Source: Micromonospora coriariae
Lineage (GTDB): Bacteria > Actinomycetota > Actinomycetes > Mycobacteriales > Micromonosporaceae
Direction of reading: 5' to 3'
DNA length: 64,000 bases
Assembly: GCF_900091455.1 (NCBI RefSeq)
Contig: NZ_LT607412.1
Location: forward strand, 868,001 to 932,000
Under the pieces are notes generated by a model. That model had not been told where the DNA came from, ran no database searches, and saw only the letters and a list, made by a program, of their open reading frames with translations. Positions 1 to 7,048 of the stretch are shown here, piece by piece; position 1 is the first letter of the stretch; the number at the start of each line of letters is the position of its first letter. The translations under genes and the position numbers were made by a program.

Positions 1-67
1 ACCCTCACCAGCGCGGTGACCGCACCGTCTGTTGACGACGGGTACGCCGCCTGCACAGCAAGCTTCG

Positions 68-697
68 TCAACCCGCCTGGTGGACGTGCGGCGCAGGCCC
101 TTGAAGAGGGGTCCGCCCGGGGGCGCGGATCCCGTCGAGCAGGATGGTGACGACGCGACGCCACCCGTCGGGCCCCGCGTCGACGCCGAGGCAGTGGTCG
201 GTGTCCAGCGCCGCCCGCGAAAAGATCAGGATGTCCTGCCAGGTCACGTCGTCACGCAGAGCACCGGCCGCACGCGCCCGCTCGGTCAGCCGCGCGACAG
301 CGTCCTGTAGTGCGGTGGTCCGCTGTGCGAGCTCGGGCGACGGCGGCCTTTCGCACGCCGCGGTGACCTCAGCCAGCCCGCGGCTGTCCCGGTGCGCTCC
401 GGCCAACTCCATCACGAACTCCGCCAGGCCCGCCCATGGATCGGGGTGCTCCAGAAAGACCTGCGCGGTGTCGCAGAGCTCGTCGTAGAGACCGAGCACC
501 GCGTGGTCAAGCAGCGCTTCCTTGGTGCCGAAGCGCCGGTACAGGGTGCCCACCCCCACGCCCGCCGCGGTCGCGATGTCCAGAGCTGAGACGTCGAGCC
601 CGCGGGAGGCGATCGCCTCCCGCGTCGCGACGATCAGCTGGCGCCGGTTACGCCGGGCGTCCGCGCGGACGCCCTGCTCAGGGTCCAGGTCAGGCAT
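68..697 (-). CDS. TetR/AcrR family transcriptional regulator
   Basis: A 209-residue one-component repressor. The N-terminal helix-turn-helix is clear at about residues 14-60 (AIASRGLDVSALDIATAAGV then GVGTLYRRFGTKEALL), and the rest is a helical ligand-binding domain ending in a disordered proline-rich tail. The length is normal for the family. The ATG at 697 follows a TATGAT -10-like hexamer (714-709), leaving almost no leader, so the message may be leaderless. A palindrome just upstream (717-733) is a likely autoregulatory site. The gene lies 151 bases downstream of, and in the same direction as, a quinone-oxidoreductase-like gene; whether it also controls that enzyme cannot be told from the sequence. 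The ligand is unknown. Confidence 0.9.
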   Translation of the reverse strand: MPDLDPEQGVRADARRNRRQLIVATREAIASRGLDVSALDIATAAGVGVGTLYRRFGTKEALLDHAVLGLYDELCDTAQVFLEHPDPWAGLAEFVMELAGAHRDSRGLAEVTAACERPPSPELAQRTTALQDAVARLTERARAAGALRDDVTWQDILIFSRAALDTDHCLGVDAGPDGWRRVVTILLDGIRAPGRTPLQGPAPHVHQAG

Positions 698-716
698 CCC
701 CGGAGCCTATCATAAG

Positions 717-733
717 CGGACGCAATTCGTCCG
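717..733. promoter_or_regulatory. Candidate TetR operator
   Basis: CGGACG-CAATT-CGTCCG is a perfect 6-bp inverted repeat with a 5-base spacer, about 20 bases before the start of the TetR gene and overlapping its likely promoter (TATGAT at 714-709 on the minus strand). The placement is typical of TetR autoregulation; binding is inferred. Confidence 0.55.
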
Positions 734-848
734 ATTGCCGTCAACCGGATCAGGCGTCCGGAGTCCAGTTCTCCACCACCCGGACGCGGGCGGAGGAGAC
801 CGCCACGAACGTGGCACGCCGATCGCGTTCGTCGGATCGATCCTCGGA

Positions 849-1820
849 CTACACCCTGACGACGACCTTGCCGGCGGGGTGGCCCTGGGCGAGGTAACGG
901 ATCGCGTCAGGGGCATCGGCGAGCGGGTAGACCCGGTCGATGACCGGGGTGACCGAGCCCGACTCGATGAGCGAAGTCAGTTCCTCGAGGTCCTCGTAGC
1001 GTTCGCGGGCGGTCACGCCGCACAGCCTCTGGGTCATGATCAACGAGATCAACGGTGCGGCCATCTGGCGCTGGAAGCCGCCCATGATGCGGCCCTTGGC
1101 GTGCCCGCCGCCGACAAGGGCGATCGTTCCGCGCGGTGCGAGTGCACGCCGCAGCAACGACAACGGCCGGTTGCCCGCGGTGTCGATGATGACGTCGTAC
1201 TGCGCACCATCGCGGTCGATCTCGTACCGGGTGTAGTCGATGACGTCGTCGGCACCGATGGAACGCACCAGCTCGATCTTCGAGGTGCTGCAGACACCGG
1301 TCACCCTAGCGCCGTAAACCTTGGCAAGCTGGACGGCGAACGACCCGACGCCCCCGCCCGCGCCGGTGATCAGCACCCGCTGTCCGGCCTGCACCCGGGC
1401 GTCGCGGATGCTTTGCAGAGCCGTCACCGCGGAGATGGCCGTCGCCGCCGCCTGATCAAAGGTGAGGTTGGCCGGCTTGGGTGCCAGTCGGCGCTGCCGC
1501 GCCACCGCGTACTCGGCGAAGGAGCCGCTCTCGCAGGTGCCGTACACGTCATCGCCCACGTGCAGACGGGTGACGCCCGCTCCGACCGCCGCCACCACCC
1601 CGGCGACGGCCCGACCGAGCACCGCCACCTTGGGCCGGCGCAGCCCGACCGCGAGGCGCACGGCCATGGGCCGGCCAGTCATCAGGATCCACACGCCAGG
1701 GTCCACCCCGGCGGCGCGTACCTCGACGAGCACCTCGTCGTCGCCGATCGAGGGCTTGTCGATGTCGCGGAGTTCGAGTACGTCAGCCGGGCCGTAAACG
1801 TCGTGGACGATCGCTTTCAT
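849..1820 (-). CDS. NAD(P)-dependent MDR family oxidoreductase (quinone oxidoreductase-like)
   Basis: A 323-residue zinc-independent medium-chain dehydrogenase/reductase, expected to use NADPH to reduce quinones or activated alkenes in the cytosol. The N-terminal GroES-like fold (residues 1-120) lacks the cysteine ligands of zinc alcohol dehydrogenases. The Rossmann domain carries the nucleotide motif GAGGGVGSFAVQLAK (about 152-166), followed by IGADDVIDY, typical of the QOR branch. A good ribosome site (TGAGGAG) lies 6 bases before the ATG at 1820. The TetR gene follows downstream on the same strand. The substrate cannot be told from sequence. Confidence 0.88.
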   Translation of the reverse strand: MKAIVHDVYGPADVLELRDIDKPSIGDDEVLVEVRAAGVDPGVWILMTGRPMAVRLAVGLRRPKVAVLGRAVAGVVAAVGAGVTRLHVGDDVYGTCESGSFAEYAVARQRRLAPKPANLTFDQAAATAISAVTALQSIRDARVQAGQRVLITGAGGGVGSFAVQLAKVYGARVTGVCSTSKIELVRSIGADDVIDYTRYEIDRDGAQYDVIIDTAGNRPLSLLRRALAPRGTIALVGGGHAKGRIMGGFQRQMAAPLISLIMTQRLCGVTARERYEDLEELTSLIESGSVTPVIDRVYPLADAPDAIRYLAQGHPAGKVVVRV

Positions 1821-2045
1821 GAGTGCTCCTCAGCGGAGTCGGGGTACTGGAACGCGGTCGTCGAGCGGAACGCCGAACACCCGGCTGGGCCGCAGCCGTG
1901 CTCCCCCGCAGGTCATCCGACATTCAGATCGCGTGCTACGTGGCCGAGCGGCATCGGCTCGCGCCGGTACCCGACCCCGACAGTAGGCCCCGGGTGCTCG
2001 CTGGCGCCCTGCAGATACCCGCGGTAAAGCCCCTGCGGGGAGCAT

Positions 2046-2087
2046 CCGTCGGACGGCGTTGGCATTAGGGCAACCACGTCCTATGGT
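2046..2087 (+). promoter_or_regulatory. Sigma70-type promoter with adjacent palindrome
   Basis: TTGGCA (2059-2064) and TATGGT (2082-2087) are separated by 17 bases, a good housekeeping promoter predicting a start near 2094. An 11-bp palindrome CCGTC-G-GACGG (2046-2056) abuts the -35 box and could bind a regulator. The remaining sequence from 1821 to 2045, upstream of the MDR gene, shows no convincing gene. Confidence 0.5.
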
Positions 2088-2093
2088 GGAGGC

Positions 2094-2337
2094 ATGCCGC
2101 CGGTGACGTTCCGCTCGCCTGCCGTCACTGATGTGACGCCAGGCGGTGCCGTGCGCGTGGCGACGGCGGCGCGCCGTATGGCCGGGATGCGAGTGCCGGT
2201 TGTCCGCACGTCGCACATCGCGCCCATGCACAGGCTGTCGAGCCCGGCGCGAACCAACCGAGGCCCTCCCGCGGAATCGTTGCACCCAAGAACGGCCGCC
2301 AGGGCGAAGCTATCCAGCTTCGGCCCTTTTTCTTTTT
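2094..2337 (+). ncRNA. Candidate leader RNA / attenuator of the DksA-like gene
   Basis: About 245 bases bounded by a promoter (start near 2094) and a strong intrinsic terminator (2302-2337), just before the DksA/TraR-like gene. It matches no RNA family I recognise. An alternative reading is that translation begins at the ATG at 2094, only 6 bases after the -10 box: that frame stays open through the hairpin into the downstream gene without a stop and would give a 198-residue extended protein. The two readings could be combined in a ribosome-dependent attenuator. RNA status is inferred. Confidence 0.3.
2302..2337 (+). terminator. Intrinsic terminator in the leader of the DksA-like gene
   Basis: GGGCGAAGCT (2302-2311), loop ATCC, then AGCTTCGGCCC (2316-2326, one bulged G), followed directly by TTTTTCTTTTT. 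Such a U-tract is rare in this GC-rich sequence. The hairpin ends 23 bases before the next start codon, an attenuator position. Confidence 0.7.
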
Positions 2338-2360
2338 CCGTTCCTTTCGAAGGGCAGACC

Positions 2361-2690
2361 ATGAGCGTCGATCATCGAACCGTCGACCAGCGTTGGCTGG
2401 CTGATCTGCGAGCGTCCCTGACAGACGATTTCGCCACACAGACGGCTCGGCTGCGGGAACTGACCGAGCTCAACGCGGACACCGGCGATCCCAGCGAGGC
2501 CCACAACCAGGCCGCGCTGCTGGCCGCCACCCGCCGCAACATCGAACAGATCACGGGTGCGCTGAGCCGGATCACCGACGGCACCTACGGTGCCTGCCAG
2601 AAGTGCGGCAAGAACATCCCGGCCGAGCGGCTCGAGGTTCTCCCGCACGCGCGCTTCTGCGTGCCGTGCCAGGAGAAGCACAACAGGTGA
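2361..2690 (+). CDS. DksA/TraR-type zinc finger protein
   Basis: A 109-residue protein with a coiled-coil N-terminal half and a C-terminal C4 zinc finger (CQKC ... CVPC), the layout of the DksA/TraR family. DksA proteins bind the secondary channel of RNA polymerase and modulate initiation; actinobacterial members are less well understood and often lack the tip residues of E. coli DksA. The ATG at 2361 has a GAAGGG ribosome site (2349-2354). The same frame is open back to an ATG at 2094, but that extension is low in complexity and runs through an intrinsic terminator, so the short form is preferred. Expression is probably controlled by the leader described at 2094-2337. Confidence 0.85.
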   Translation: MSVDHRTVDQRWLADLRASLTDDFATQTARLRELTELNADTGDPSEAHNQAALLAATRRNIEQITGALSRITDGTYGACQKCGKNIPAERLEVLPHARFCVPCQEKHNR

Positions 2691-2697
2691 CACCGGA

Positions 2698-2736
2698 TGT
2701 GGCTGCCGTGCCACGTCAGGTGGCACGGCAGCCACA
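2698..2736. terminator. Bidirectional terminator hairpin
   Basis: A perfect 17-bp stem (2698-2714 pairing with 2720-2736) with loop GTCAG lies between the convergent DksA-like gene and the antiporter-subunit-like gene and can end transcription from both sides. Confidence 0.7.
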
Positions 2737-2740
2737 GGTT

Positions 2741-2983
2741 CTACGCGCGAGACGGTTCCGCGACGTCGACGACGTCAAGGATGCCCAGGAGCCCGGCGAG
2801 GGCTATGGCCTCGGAGCGGGTCAGGGTCAGGCAGCAGGTGGCGTCGGGATCGTCGTCGGACTCGTAAACGAGATCCCGCCGGCCGCCCGGATGGTGCGTG
2901 ACCACACCGACGCGGCGGCCTTCGGCGGTGGTGAACATGCGGCGCAACCCGATACCGGGCAGCGGGGTCAGTTCGACATTCAT
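2741..2983 (-). CDS. Stand-alone KhtT-like N-terminal domain (cation:proton antiporter regulatory subunit type)
   Basis: An 80-residue protein whose opening, VELTPLPGIGLRRMFTTAEG, and the following RRVGVVTHHPGGRRDLVYE match the N-terminal domain of actinobacterial cation:proton antiporter regulatory subunits (KhtT-like). In full-length relatives a TrkA-C domain follows; here the protein stops after the first domain, and no antiporter gene lies nearby. It is cytosolic, 30 bases downstream of the actin-like gene and probably co-transcribed. The homology is recognised from memory of the family; its job as a lone domain is unknown. Confidence 0.6.
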   Translation of the reverse strand: MNVELTPLPGIGLRRMFTTAEGRRVGVVTHHPGGRRDLVYESDDDPDATCCLTLTRSEAIALAGLLGILDVVDVAEPSRA

Positions 2984-3013
2984 GACGACTCCAGAAGCAA
3001 GCGGCGAAACGGC

Positions 3014-3766
3014 TCAGCGGGTCAACAGCAGGCGCAGGCCGGCGAGCGTGGCCAGGTGCGGCTCGGCGGGCATGGTCACCGTGCGGCCGGTCATGGCGGC
3101 CAGCCGAGCGGCGAGATCCGGATGAGTGGCGCCGCCACCGGTAAGCAGCAGCCGCCGGACCAGGTGCGGTCCGGCGCTCAGACGCCGCACGCAGGCGGCG
3201 ATCGCCGGGATCTGATCAACCGTGTTGGTCACGTCCGCGCGTTCGACGGCCACGACCGTGCCGTCGGTGATGCGGGCGACCTCCGTACGCCCGTCGCCGA
3301 TGTCCACGGCCAGCACGTCGTCGGAGTCGGGACCGCAGGCGAGCGCCGCCGCGAGTGGTTCCTCGACCACGGCGACCCGCCCACCAGTTGCCCGACGCAC
3401 CACCGCGATCAGCGTGTTCTTCTGCCGCACCGTCGCGGTGGCCGGAACGCCCACCAGGACCGGGGATTCGTCATCGCTGGGCCGGCCGGTGGCGGCGCTG
3501 AGAACACGCAGCAGGTACACGCAGGCGAAGAAGTTGTCCACCACGCCGTCACGAACCGGCCAGGTGGGTTTCCCAGCGCTGGAGGCGACCGCATCGAGCG
3601 CGGCGTGACCGACGAGGTGCCGTCCGGACGGTCCCGGCGCGATGACGGTTGGTGCGGTGACGACCGCACCGCGCGTCGGGCTCCAGAGCCGCACTGTCGA
3701 CGTGCCCAGATCAAGAGCGAGAGGATGCCGTACGCCCGGACGGGCGTACGCGCCCGGGGTCAGCAT
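3014..3766 (-). CDS. Actin/Hsp70-fold ATPase (MreB-like)
   Basis: About 250 residues with the actin-superfamily nucleotide-binding motifs: phosphate-1 LALDLGTSTVRLW near the N-terminus, phosphate-2 LAVDIGDGRTEVARI near the middle, and the adenosine motif LLLTGGGATHPDL near the C-terminus. It is shorter than MreB (about 340) or DnaK and lacks a substrate-binding domain, so it is a small divergent member. The frame extends upstream to 4228, but that part has no family resemblance; the ATG at 3766 (MLTPGAYARP) is preferred. It sits between a small membrane protein and the KhtT-like domain on the same strand, perhaps forming a membrane-associated assembly. The function is unknown. Confidence 0.72.
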   Translation of the reverse strand: MLTPGAYARPGVRHPLALDLGTSTVRLWSPTRGAVVTAPTVIAPGPSGRHLVGHAALDAVASSAGKPTWPVRDGVVDNFFACVYLLRVLSAATGRPSDDESPVLVGVPATATVRQKNTLIAVVRRATGGRVAVVEEPLAAALACGPDSDDVLAVDIGDGRTEVARITDGTVVAVERADVTNTVDQIPAIAACVRRLSAGPHLVRRLLLTGGGATHPDLAARLAAMTGRTVTMPAEPHLATLAGLRLLLTR

Positions 3767-3885
3767 GTGCACCGCCCCGGCGTCGGGGCGGCGGGAGGTG
3801 TCGAGGGCGGAAGCGGGTATGCGGGGACGCACGAAGTGGGCATGATGCTCCCAGGCGGGGACCGGCGCGGGCCGGGACGAGTGGG

Positions 3886-4095
3886 TCAGGCGAAGGCGCG
3901 CGCGTGGCGCGGCGGAGCACGATCCGCCGACCAGGCGGGCACGCAACCGGGGATCGCCCGCCGTGCGGAGCGGAACACGATGCACAGGCCGATCGACCGG
4001 GTGGCCGAGAGCACCATCACCAGGACGGCAAGCACCAGCATCGTCGGCAGCGGCATCCGCTCGCCGACGCGCCGAAAAGTGCGCCGGTCCTGCAT
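3886..4095 (-). CDS. Small single-span membrane protein
   Basis: Sixty-nine residues with one strong hydrophobic segment (MPLPTMLVLAVLVMVLS...IGLCIVF, about residues 14-41) between a basic N-terminus (RRTFRRVGER) and a basic, proline-rich tail. The ATG at 4095 was chosen because upstream sequence in frame looks non-coding. It precedes the actin-like ATPase on the same strand by about 120 bases. I recognise no family; it could be a membrane anchor for that ATPase, which is inference. Confidence 0.4.
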   Translation of the reverse strand: MQDRRTFRRVGERMPLPTMLVLAVLVMVLSATRSIGLCIVFRSARRAIPGCVPAWSADRAPPRHARAFA

Positions 4096-4207
4096 GCGGC
4101 AAACCATAGCCGTCGCCCAGCGTGCCGGCCACATTCGCGCCAGGTGACTGCCACGGCTGGTGAGCGGACCGGCTCCTCGACCGAATCCCCCTCCCGGGCC
4201 GGCAACC

Positions 4208-4240
4208 GGGGCGGGCTCGGCCTCGCACCGAGCCCGCCCC
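4208..4240 (-). terminator. GC-rich terminator after the GH62 gene
   Basis: A perfect 13-bp stem (4208-4220 with 4228-4240) and 7-base loop immediately after the stop codon of the arabinofuranosidase gene. There is no U-tract, as is common in actinomycetes. Confidence 0.55.
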
Positions 4241-4246
4241 TTCACC

Positions 4247-5770
4247 TCAGCGTTGCAGTGTCAGTAGGCCCGGCCGGTACGGCAGGAGCCCGTAGTCGCC
4301 GCCGGAGTTGGGGGAACGTCCCTGGTAGAGCAACTGCAGATTGCAGGGATCAACGGTCATGGTCTGATCGGCGTTGGTCCGGATCAGTTCGCCGTGGCTG
4401 ATGTCGTTGGTCCAGGTGGCGCCGCTGTTGGCCTTACCGGCGAACGGGTTGCTCTCGGACGCCGCCTGCGGTGTCCACGAACCGCCCAGGCTGGTGGCCG
4501 TGAACGAGCGGAAGTAGCGACCCTGCGAGCCGATCGCCTCGACGATCATCAGGTACCGGGTCTGGCCCTGGAGCTTGTAGACCTGAACGGCTTCGAACAG
4601 GTTGTTCGTCGTGTCACTCATGATGGTCGTGTAGTTGCTGCCGAAGTTGCCCGGGAAGTTCCCGATCGGCATGCTGGCCCGGTAGATCTTGCCGTTGTCC
4701 CCGGCGAAGAAGAGGTACATGTTCGTGCCATCGCCGATGACCGCCTGGTCGATCGGACCCGTACCAGAGCCGGAAATGCTTCCGGTGAACAACGGCTGCG
4801 CCGCCGACCAGCCATTCGGGTTGGTGGGGTCACTCGACGTCCGGTAGGAGAACGCGGTCCCACCCCACTGGTAGGCGAGCACCCAGATGTTGCGCGGCGC
4901 GAAGTAGAACAGTGATGGCGCGACAGTTGCCGAATTCATCGCGTTCTGGCTGGCCGAGGCCATCTCCGACCAGTTCGTGAAGAGGCCGAAGTTCATCGAA
5001 CCCCAGCTCGACCCGAAGTCGTGCGTCGTGGCGTAGACGAGTTGCCTGCCGTTGTAGGGGGCGACGGTGAAGTCCTTGAGCGACACCCACCCCGACCTCG
5101 GGTTCGCCAGCGCGCCCGTCGACGACCAGCGGTACGTCGACGGAAGGTTGCACGTGCCGGTCGGCGGTGGCGTAGTGGGGTTGCCCCCGCCGTCGACGCG
5201 GACGAGTTGCCACTGCTGGTTGTTGCCGTTCCAGTCGTCGTACTGCACGATGTTGCCGCCGTCGGCGGTCGAGGCGCCCTGCACCTCCACCACCTTGTTG
5301 CTGTTCCGGTTGATCAACCGGACGTAGCCACCATCGGAGTCGGCCAACCGGAACTGCTGATTTGTCCCGTTACCGTCACTCCACTGCACGATGCTGGCAC
5401 CGTTGGCGGTCGAGAAGTTGTAGACGTCCAGCACCTTGCCCGACAGTCGCGACTTCAACCGGTAGTAGCCACTGCCCGAGTCCACGAACTGCCACTGCTG
5501 CTGATTGCCGTTGTTGCGCGCCCACTGTGTGATCCGCGCACCGTCATTCGTGGCCAGGTTGTACACGTCCAACGCCTTGCCACTGTTCCGATTCACCAGC
5601 ACGTACCACGCGCTCGTGTCGACCGTCGCCGCGGCGGCGGGTGTCGACACCACCGCCGCGGCGGCACCACCGACCACCAACGCCGCCACGCCAGCGACGA
5701 CGACCCGTAACAACCTCCCGCGCCGCCATGACGACGGCGCGATGGATGGAGACCTACCAAAGGCAGACAT
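4247..5770 (-). CDS. Secreted GH62 alpha-L-arabinofuranosidase with RICIN/CBM13 module
   Basis: A 507-residue secreted enzyme expected to remove arabinose side chains from arabinoxylan. It has a basic N-terminus and hydrophobic signal segment ([18 protein letters not shown] ... APAAAA-type cleavage), then a ricin-type beta-trefoil (about residues 50-180) with three repeats around QQWQF/QQFRL/QQWQL, a short PTTPPPTG linker, and a GH62 catalytic domain to the end. The expected acidic catalytic residues are in [18 protein letters not shown] and LFEAVQVY. The ATG at 5770 has a GGAGGAAG ribosome site 4 bases upstream; the frame extends further but without signal-peptide character. Two related operator-like palindromes lie upstream, suggesting LacI-type sugar control. 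Confidence 0.92.
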   Translation of the reverse strand: MSAFGRSPSIAPSSWRRGRLLRVVVAGVAALVVGGAAAAVVSTPAAAATVDTSAWYVLVNRNSGKALDVYNLATNDGARITQWARNNGNQQQWQFVDSGSGYYRLKSRLSGKVLDVYNFSTANGASIVQWSDGNGTNQQFRLADSDGGYVRLINRNSNKVVEVQGASTADGGNIVQYDDWNGNNQQWQLVRVDGGGNPTTPPPTGTCNLPSTYRWSSTGALANPRSGWVSLKDFTVAPYNGRQLVYATTHDFGSSWGSMNFGLFTNWSEMASASQNAMNSATVAPSLFYFAPRNIWVLAYQWGGTAFSYRTSSDPTNPNGWSAAQPLFTGSISGSGTGPIDQAVIGDGTNMYLFFAGDNGKIYRASMPIGNFPGNFGSNYTTIMSDTTNNLFEAVQVYKLQGQTRYLMIVEAIGSQGRYFRSFTATSLGGSWTPQAASESNPFAGKANSGATWTNDISHGELIRTNADQTMTVDPCNLQLLYQGRSPNSGGDYGLLPYRPGLLTLQR

Positions 5771-5853
5771 GATCTTCCTCCAATGACCGAGAGCCGTAGG
5801 CCCGCCCGAAGACGGGCGGACCGCGGGGCGTGACCGGGCACATACGTCGGAGG

Positions 5854-5867
5854 TGTCAGCGCTAACA
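5854..5867. promoter_or_regulatory. Candidate LacI-type operator A upstream of GH62
   Basis: TGTCAGCGCTAACA, a 14-bp palindrome with one mismatched pair, 84 bases before the GH62 start. It shares the pattern TGTNAGCGNTAACA with the second site at 5962, which supports a real regulator site. Confidence 0.5.
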
Positions 5868-5961
5868 AGACGTCGGCATGCCCTGGCGCACGCAGTGATT
5901 CGAGGTCGACGAAGCAGGCTTGCCCGGTAAGCCGCAGGTGTCGTCGTCCTCAGACATCGAC

Positions 5962-5975
5962 TGTGAGCGATAACA
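5962..5975. promoter_or_regulatory. Candidate LacI-type operator B upstream of GH62
   Basis: TGTGAGCGATAACA matches site A at 10 of 12 non-variable positions and has the same palindromic layout (TGT-AGCG-TAACA). The 108-base spacing could allow looping. It lies 51 bases past the end of the neighbouring MerR-redoxin gene. Confidence 0.45.
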
Positions 5976-6025
5976 TGCCATTGGTCAAGCCACAATTTCC
6001 AGGCCCAGCGGAAAGCATGGGGCTA

Positions 6026-6931
6026 CTACTGCCGGGCAGACGGGCGTCGCTTGGTGAGCCACCGCATGACGTCCAGCGCGTGGGACGCGGGCTCCGGGAT
6101 CGGGTGGAACACGTGCTCGACCACCTCGTCGGCGACGATCAGGGTCAGCCGCTCGTATAGCGTCATGTCACCGGCCGTGAAGGTCGGCAGCCTGAGCTCG
6201 GCGGCCAGGGTCAGCCGCGGATCGGGTATCAGCGGGTACGGCAGGCGCAGCCGGTGCACCAGTTCACGCTGGTAGCCGGTTGACTGCGCGGACAGCCCGT
6301 AGACCCGCTCCGCTCCGGCGCTGAGGATCTCCGTGTGGTGGTCGCGGAGCCAGGTGGCCTGCTCGGTTCCGCCCCGCGCGCCGGGGATCTCCAGCAGGCT
6401 CCTGGGCAGGTCGACACCCGGCCTCCCGCTGAGCGGATAGATGAATATGACGGTACGTCCAGGGCCGAGGGCGCCGAGATCGACAGGCCGACCGTCGGTG
6501 GCGTAGAAGCTCAGCGGCGGCAGAGGCCTGCCAACCAGGTCCGCGGGGTTCGCGCCGACGGCCGGGCCACCGGTCACCACCTGGCTCGCGGCTGCGTCGA
6601 GGCGCGCGTCGAGGGCGTCCCGCTGAGCGGTCAACTTGCCGATACGTTCCTGGACAGCGGAGACGGTGCTCCGATACGTCGCCAGTGCCGCCGCGCACAC
6701 ATCCGCGTCGTCAGATCCGTCGGTGATCGACTCGACGAACGGGCGAGTCTCCTCGACGGTGAGGCCCAGCGCCATGAGCTCGCGAATCTGCGCGACCAGG
6801 CGTAGCGCGATCGGTTCGTAGTCGCGGTAGCCGTTGCTCAGACGCCAGGGCACGACCAGCCCGGCCGACTCGTAGTACCGCAGGGCACGCACAGTCGTCC
6901 CGGTGCGGCGCGCCAGCTCACCCACTCGCAT
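6026..6931 (-). CDS. MerR regulator fused to a redoxin-like domain
   Basis: A 301-residue fusion. Residues 1-70 are a MerR helix-turn-helix (RVGELARRTGTTVRALRYYE ... GYRDYE), 70-120 a coiled-coil dimerisation helix, and 130-301 an AhpC/TSA-type thioredoxin fold (FYATDGRPVDLGALGPGRTV, FIYPLSGRPG, then YPLIPDPRLTLAAELRLPTF). Where peroxiredoxin-like relatives have IPGARGCTPQ-C, this protein has IPGARGGTEQA, so the catalytic cysteine is absent; its only cysteine is in DVCAAAL near residue 80. The domain may therefore sense rather than catalyse. The promoter has the 19-base MerR spacer with an internal dyad and appears leaderless. It is divergent from enolase. Confidence 0.85.
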   Translation of the reverse strand: MRVGELARRTGTTVRALRYYESAGLVVPWRLSNGYRDYEPIALRLVAQIRELMALGLTVEETRPFVESITDGSDDADVCAAALATYRSTVSAVQERIGKLTAQRDALDARLDAAASQVVTGGPAVGANPADLVGRPLPPLSFYATDGRPVDLGALGPGRTVIFIYPLSGRPGVDLPRSLLEIPGARGGTEQATWLRDHHTEILSAGAERVYGLSAQSTGYQRELVHRLRLPYPLIPDPRLTLAAELRLPTFTAGDMTLYERLTLIVADEVVEHVFHPIPEPASHALDVMRWLTKRRPSARQ

Positions 6932-6938
6932 CCGACAA

Positions 6939-6969
6939 CCCTAAACCCGCACCTCAGGGTGCAGGTCAA
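6939..6969 (-). promoter_or_regulatory. MerR-type promoter with 19-bp spacer and dyad
   Basis: On the minus strand, TTGACC (6969-6964) and TTAGGG (6944-6939) are 19 bases apart, the long spacer typical of promoters untwisted by MerR proteins. The spacer carries ACCTGCACC-CTGA-GGTGCGGGT (6966-6945), a 9-bp dyad with one mismatch. The ATG at 6931 is 7 bases after the -10 box, so the transcript is probably leaderless. Confidence 0.65.
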
Positions 6970-7048
6970 GGTGTTCATCGTCGCGGTGGCGGGACCACAT
7001 TTCTCTGCCAGTCTGGCCCCGTAGACAGGCGAGAACAGGGAGTACGTG

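Noticed and set aside
2603..4147. A 514-codon plus-strand frame across the actin-like cluster
   Set aside because: It runs opposite to three better-supported genes and its translation is low in complexity, without motifs.
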